This document shows positions 6,954 through 8,629 of a stretch of 8,629 nucleotides of DNA, piece after piece; positions within the stretch are counted from its first letter, which is position 1, and every line of letters begins with the position of its first letter. Position numbers and translations under genes: made by a program. The notes under the pieces are model-generated. The model was given only the letters and a program-made list of their open reading frames with translations. It had not been told where the DNA came from and searched no databases. Source of the DNA: Acidimicrobiaceae bacterium (GTDB taxonomy: Bacteria; Actinomycetota; Acidimicrobiia; Acidimicrobiales; MedAcidi-G1); assembly GCA_002699725.1 (NCBI GenBank), contig PACE01000026.1, positions 11,983 through 20,611 on the forward strand, given 5' to 3'.

Positions 6954-7745
6954 ATGGCAGCCCGGAAGAACGCAGCTGGACTGAGCCGGGACCTCGAACT
7001 GCTCGACCACATCGTTGCCGCCGACGGCGCACCGAGTTCGGTCAGCGAGCTGGCCGCACGGACCGGACGGGACAAGAGCCAGATCTCACGGGCCCTCTCG
7101 ACCTTGGCCGATGCGGGGATTCTGTATCGCGACGCCACGTCGCGGGGCTACGTGATCGGGTGGCGGATGCACACCATCGCGGCGCAGAGCCTCGAAGCGC
7201 ATATCGCTGCGGCGAGCCGCCCCTACCTCCGACAGCTCGCCTCGGCCTACGGCGAGACGGCCGAGGTCGTCGTGCTCCGAGCGGACGAGACGATCATCAT
7301 CGCCTCAGAGGCATCGCGACATGCGCTCGCACTGTATGCCCGCGTCGGAGCGGCCGGCCCGGCCGCCAGCAGCTCGACCTGTCGGGCGATTCTCGCGACC
7401 GAGCCGCCCGAACTCGCCGCAGCGTGGCTCACCCCTGAACGCGTCGCCGAAGCTCCGGGGCTGCGAGGCACGACTCCTGCGAAGTTCGCGGCAGAAGTCG
7501 CCCGTGCCCGAGAGGCCGGCTACTCGATCGTCATCGACGAGTTCGAGGAAGGCGTCGTCGGCTGCTCCGCGCCAATTCGTGGCCCTTCGGGCGTGGCAGT
7601 GGCTGCGCTCGGCATCACGGCCCCGAAGTTCCGATTCGAGGACTCACTGATCGACGCCGCTCGAACCGTCCGGCGCCTTGCGACTCAGATCTCGAGTGAC
7701 CTCGGATCCGCGGCGGGCAAGCGGACCCCGCTCCTGAACCCCTGA
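6954..7745 (+). CDS. IclR-family transcriptional regulator
   Basis: A 263-residue DNA-binding regulator, the usual IclR length. The N-terminal winged helix-turn-helix spans about 10-70, with recognition-helix region TGRDKSQISRALSTLADAGIL (37-57) and the wing RDATSRGYVIG. A linker helix follows, then the IclR effector domain (about 85-250), containing SSSTCRAILA (139-148) and the C-terminal signature GYSIVIDEFEEGVVGCSAPI (189-208). The ATG at 6954 is preferred over an in-frame start at 6834: it gives the standard N-terminus and sits just after a good promoter, whereas the longer form would add 40 uncharacteristic residues and overlap the mttB-like coding start. Its divergent position makes it the likely controller of the amine operon, with an operon substrate or intermediate as plausible effector. 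It ends 6 bp from the convergent SDR fragment. Confidence 0.92.
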   Translation: MAARKNAAGLSRDLELLDHIVAADGAPSSVSELAARTGRDKSQISRALSTLADAGILYRDATSRGYVIGWRMHTIAAQSLEAHIAAASRPYLRQLASAYGETAEVVVLRADETIIIASEASRHALALYARVGAAGPAASSSTCRAILATEPPELAAAWLTPERVAEAPGLRGTTPAKFAAEVARAREAGYSIVIDEFEEGVVGCSAPIRGPSGVAVAALGITAPKFRFEDSLIDAARTVRRLATQISSDLGSAAGKRTPLLNP

Positions 7746-7751
7746 AGGTGC

Positions 7752-8057
7752 CTAGAGGGTCCAGCCGCCGTCGGTGGGGATGATTGCACCGAAGACGTAC
7801 GAGGCATGGTCCGAAGCCAGCCACCACATGGCTGAAGCGGCTTCCTCACCTCGACCCAGGCGCTGTGCCGGCACCTCACGGCGCAGCGAGTCTTGGAACT
7901 CGGGGTCATCGGTGGTCTCCGGTGGAAAGTAGGAGGGGTTCTCGATGAAGTTCGGGGCGATCCCGTTGACCCGTACTCCGTGTGCAGCGGCTTCCTTGCC
8001 CGCGCTACGGACGAGTTGCAGCTGCGCTGCTCGGGCCACTTCGTAGCCGGCGATCGG
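7752..8057 (-). pseudogene. 5'-truncated SDR, halohydrin dehalogenase-like (C-terminal part only)
   Basis: Only the C-terminal 95-100 residues of a short-chain dehydrogenase fold are present. Recognisable homology begins near PIAGYEVARAAQLQLVRSAG and runs through NGIAPNFIENPSYFPPE, VPAQRLGRGEE and a terminal TDGGWTL. The catalytic tyrosine is followed by Arg rather than Lys (Y-E-V-A-R). That Tyr-x3-Arg and the APNF...SYFPPE stretch resemble halohydrin dehalogenases (HheC, HheG), which use Ser-Tyr-Arg to open and close epoxides. The frame stays open back to a TAG at 8178-8180, but residues before PIAG do not look like SDR: the Ser expected 13 residues before Tyr is absent, as is the N-terminal nucleotide or halide-binding half. 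A GTG at 8039 could start translation, but the product would lack the active site. Likely a remnant cut by recombination near 8058. Confidence 0.7.
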
Positions 8058-8256
8058 GTGCGAGGAGGATCGGATCGCCGTACGGGCAGCGCCACGAGGC
8101 GTGAGATCGACGGCGATGAGCCGTCGGTCTGAGGTCGCTAGTCCCTCAGGCAGTCGCCCGGGCCTGACCGGCTGGGGCTATCCACCGGGTCAATGGCGGC
8201 TGGGGAATGTCGCCTACCCCCTCTTTCTCAGACAGGGTCGAGTTAACGATGGGGGC

Positions 8257-8379
8257 CTAACGGTCCATCCCGCAGGAAGGGCACCACTCGCGCCCGGGCT
8301 CTAACCATTCACCGCATGCGTCACAGTGGGCACCTTCTAAATGAGGAGCAGAATCGTTGTCATCGGACGAGGCGGACAC
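8257..8379 (-). CDS. Small zinc-ribbon protein (40 aa), hypothetical
   Basis: A 40-codon minus-strand ORF starting at GTG (8379-8377) and ending in TAG (8259-8257). A clear Shine-Dalgarno, AGAGGAGAA (8395-8387), lies 7 nt upstream. The N-terminal half is polar and acidic (SASSDDNDSAPH). The C-terminal half is a compact zinc ribbon: HCDACGEW with Cys19 and Cys22, then WCPSCGMDR with Cys33 and Cys36, giving CxxC-x10-CxxC. Two knuckles of the form Cx2CG suggest one structural zinc and a role in protein or nucleic-acid contacts. The frame is open upstream into the tRNA, but GTG is the first ATG/GTG start and the only one with a Shine-Dalgarno. I do not recognise a family. It lies between tRNA-Val and the truncated SDR, and could be a complete small gene or the tail of a larger lost one. 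Confidence 0.5.
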   Translation of the reverse strand: MSASSDDNDSAPHLEGAHCDACGEWLEPGREWCPSCGMDR

Positions 8380-8386
8380 TTTATGG

Positions 8387-8395
8387 TTCTCCTCT
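8387..8395 (-). promoter_or_regulatory. Shine-Dalgarno of the small zinc-ribbon gene
   Basis: The minus strand reads AGAGGAGAA, 7 nt before the GTG at 8379. It is the main reason for choosing that start. Confidence 0.5.
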
Positions 8396-8410
8396 AGATA
8401 TCCATTGCGG

Positions 8411-8525
8411 GTGTTGTTGCGGCCACACCCCAACGCTGGCTCGTCACTGTGACAGTCGTTTACAACAGTTGCTGGTTGCTCCCAGCGTTGCTCCCAGAGA
8501 GCGCTAGTACTGAAAACAACAACAC
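8411..8525. repeat. Palindrome- and repeat-dense stretch beside tRNA-Val
   Basis: A 9-bp inverted pair, GTGTTGTTG (8411-8419) and CAACAACAC (8517-8525), flanks several short symmetries: GTCAC-T-GTGAC (8443-8453), overlapping ACTGT-G-ACAGT (8446-8456), CAAC-A-GTTG (8463-8471), and adjoining six-base palindromes AGCGCT and AGTACT (8500-8511). There is also a 12-bp-period tandem repeat, GTTGCTCCCAG (8475-8485 and 8487-8497). By hand count 8381-8550 is about 54% GC, lower than the genes to the left. It may hold a promoter or operator for the zinc-ribbon gene or a recombination-site remnant; function unknown. Confidence 0.4.
8475..8497. repeat. Tandem direct repeat, two copies of GTTGCTCCCAG
   Basis: Two exact 11-bp copies at 8475-8485 and 8487-8497, separated by one base. 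A third partial copy, GTTGCT, lies at 8468-8473. Confidence 0.7.
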
Positions 8526-8545
8526 TGCAGGCCTCTGACCTGCGG
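8513..8545 (-). terminator. Probable intrinsic terminator of tRNA-Val
   Basis: Downstream of the tRNA on the minus strand, GCAGG and CCTGC (8543-8539 and 8531-8527) form a 5-bp stem with a 7-nt loop. A T-rich run, TGTTGTTGTTTT (8524-8513), follows at once. The stem is short, so confidence is moderate. Confidence 0.45.
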
Positions 8546-8552
8546 TTATGTG

Positions 8553-8626
8553 TGGGCCGTGAGGGACTCGAACCCCCGACCCCCTGCGCGTCATGCAGGT
8601 GCTCTAGCCAACTGAGCTAACGGCCC
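8553..8626 (-). tRNA. tRNA-Val (anticodon GAC)
   Basis: A complete 74-nt cloverleaf. Acceptor stem GGGCCGT/ACGGCCC with discriminator A; D arm GCTC-AGTTGGCTA-GAGC; anticodon stem CCTGC/GCAGG around loop ATGACGC, giving anticodon GAC; variable loop GGGTC; T arm GGGGG-TTCGAGT-CCCTC with one G-T pair. The 3' CCA is not encoded (CAC follows the discriminator), so it must be added enzymatically. tRNA 3' ends are frequent integration sites, relevant to the disrupted region next to it. Confidence 0.92.
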
Positions 8627-8629
8627 CGG

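Noticed and set aside
6860..7138. N-terminal extension of the mttB-like frame to 7138
   Set aside because: It would overlap the iclR coding region and its promoter; the strong Shine-Dalgarno fixes the start at 6859.
8212..8256. Terminator downstream of the zinc-ribbon gene (CCCCC/GGGGG pairing)
   Set aside because: The pairing needs a loop of about 30 nt and has no T-run, so it is not convincing.
8248..8268. Partial copy of the tRNA 5' end (CTAACGGTCC against CTAACGGCCC) as an att duplication
   Set aside because: Only about ten bases match, with a mismatch, and it is the tRNA 5' end; att duplications normally carry the 3' end.
8101..8507. Plus-strand open frames of 60-70 codons right of the SDR fragment, as possible integrase remnants
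   Set aside because: No tyrosine or serine recombinase motif, no Shine-Dalgarno, and one overlaps the better-supported zinc-ribbon gene.

Overview
The window is a high-GC bacterial chromosome segment. Strong G/C third-position bias leaves long spurious antisense frames opposite the real genes. The IclR regulator appears to be leaderless, and a gene fragment resembles halohydrin dehalogenase-type SDRs such as that of Ilumatobacter. Together these suggest an actinobacterium, possibly of the Acidimicrobiia; that assignment is inference. The layout is one minus-strand catabolic operon with a divergent regulator, followed by a disrupted region next to a tRNA gene.

Left edge (1-438, plus strand): the C-terminal part of a class I SAM-dependent methyltransferase of METTL27/WBSCR27 type, converging on the operon.

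Core (462-6859, minus strand, transcribed right to left): an MttB-superfamily (non-pyrrolysine) methyltransferase; a fused FAD oxidoreductase/aminomethyltransferase of the dimethylglycine/sarcosine dehydrogenase family; glycine C-acetyltransferase (kbl); and L-threonine 3-dehydrogenase (tdh). Gaps are 27 nt, 66 nt and a 4-nt ATGA overlap. The first two enzymes fit stripping methyl groups from a quaternary or tertiary amine into the folate or corrinoid one-carbon pool. The last two interconvert threonine with glycine plus acetyl-CoA. Glycine, or a threonine-like backbone, is therefore the likely meeting point. No corrinoid protein, transporter or THF-recycling gene is in the window.

Control: an IclR-family regulator (6954-7745, plus strand) is divergent from the operon. 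The 94-bp shared spacer holds a good promoter for the regulator (TTGTTC-17-TACGAT, 8 nt before ATG), a weak promoter candidate for the operon, inverted repeats over the -35 region, and a strong Shine-Dalgarno for the mttB-like gene.

Right end (7746-8629): a 5'-truncated SDR fragment with a Tyr-x3-Arg motif like halohydrin dehalogenases; a previously unlisted 40-codon minus-strand gene with a CxxC...CxxC zinc ribbon and a good Shine-Dalgarno; a GC-poorer, palindrome- and repeat-dense stretch; a probable terminator; and a complete tRNA-Val(GAC). The truncated gene beside a tRNA suggests an old insertion or recombination scar, but no integrase or att duplication is visible.
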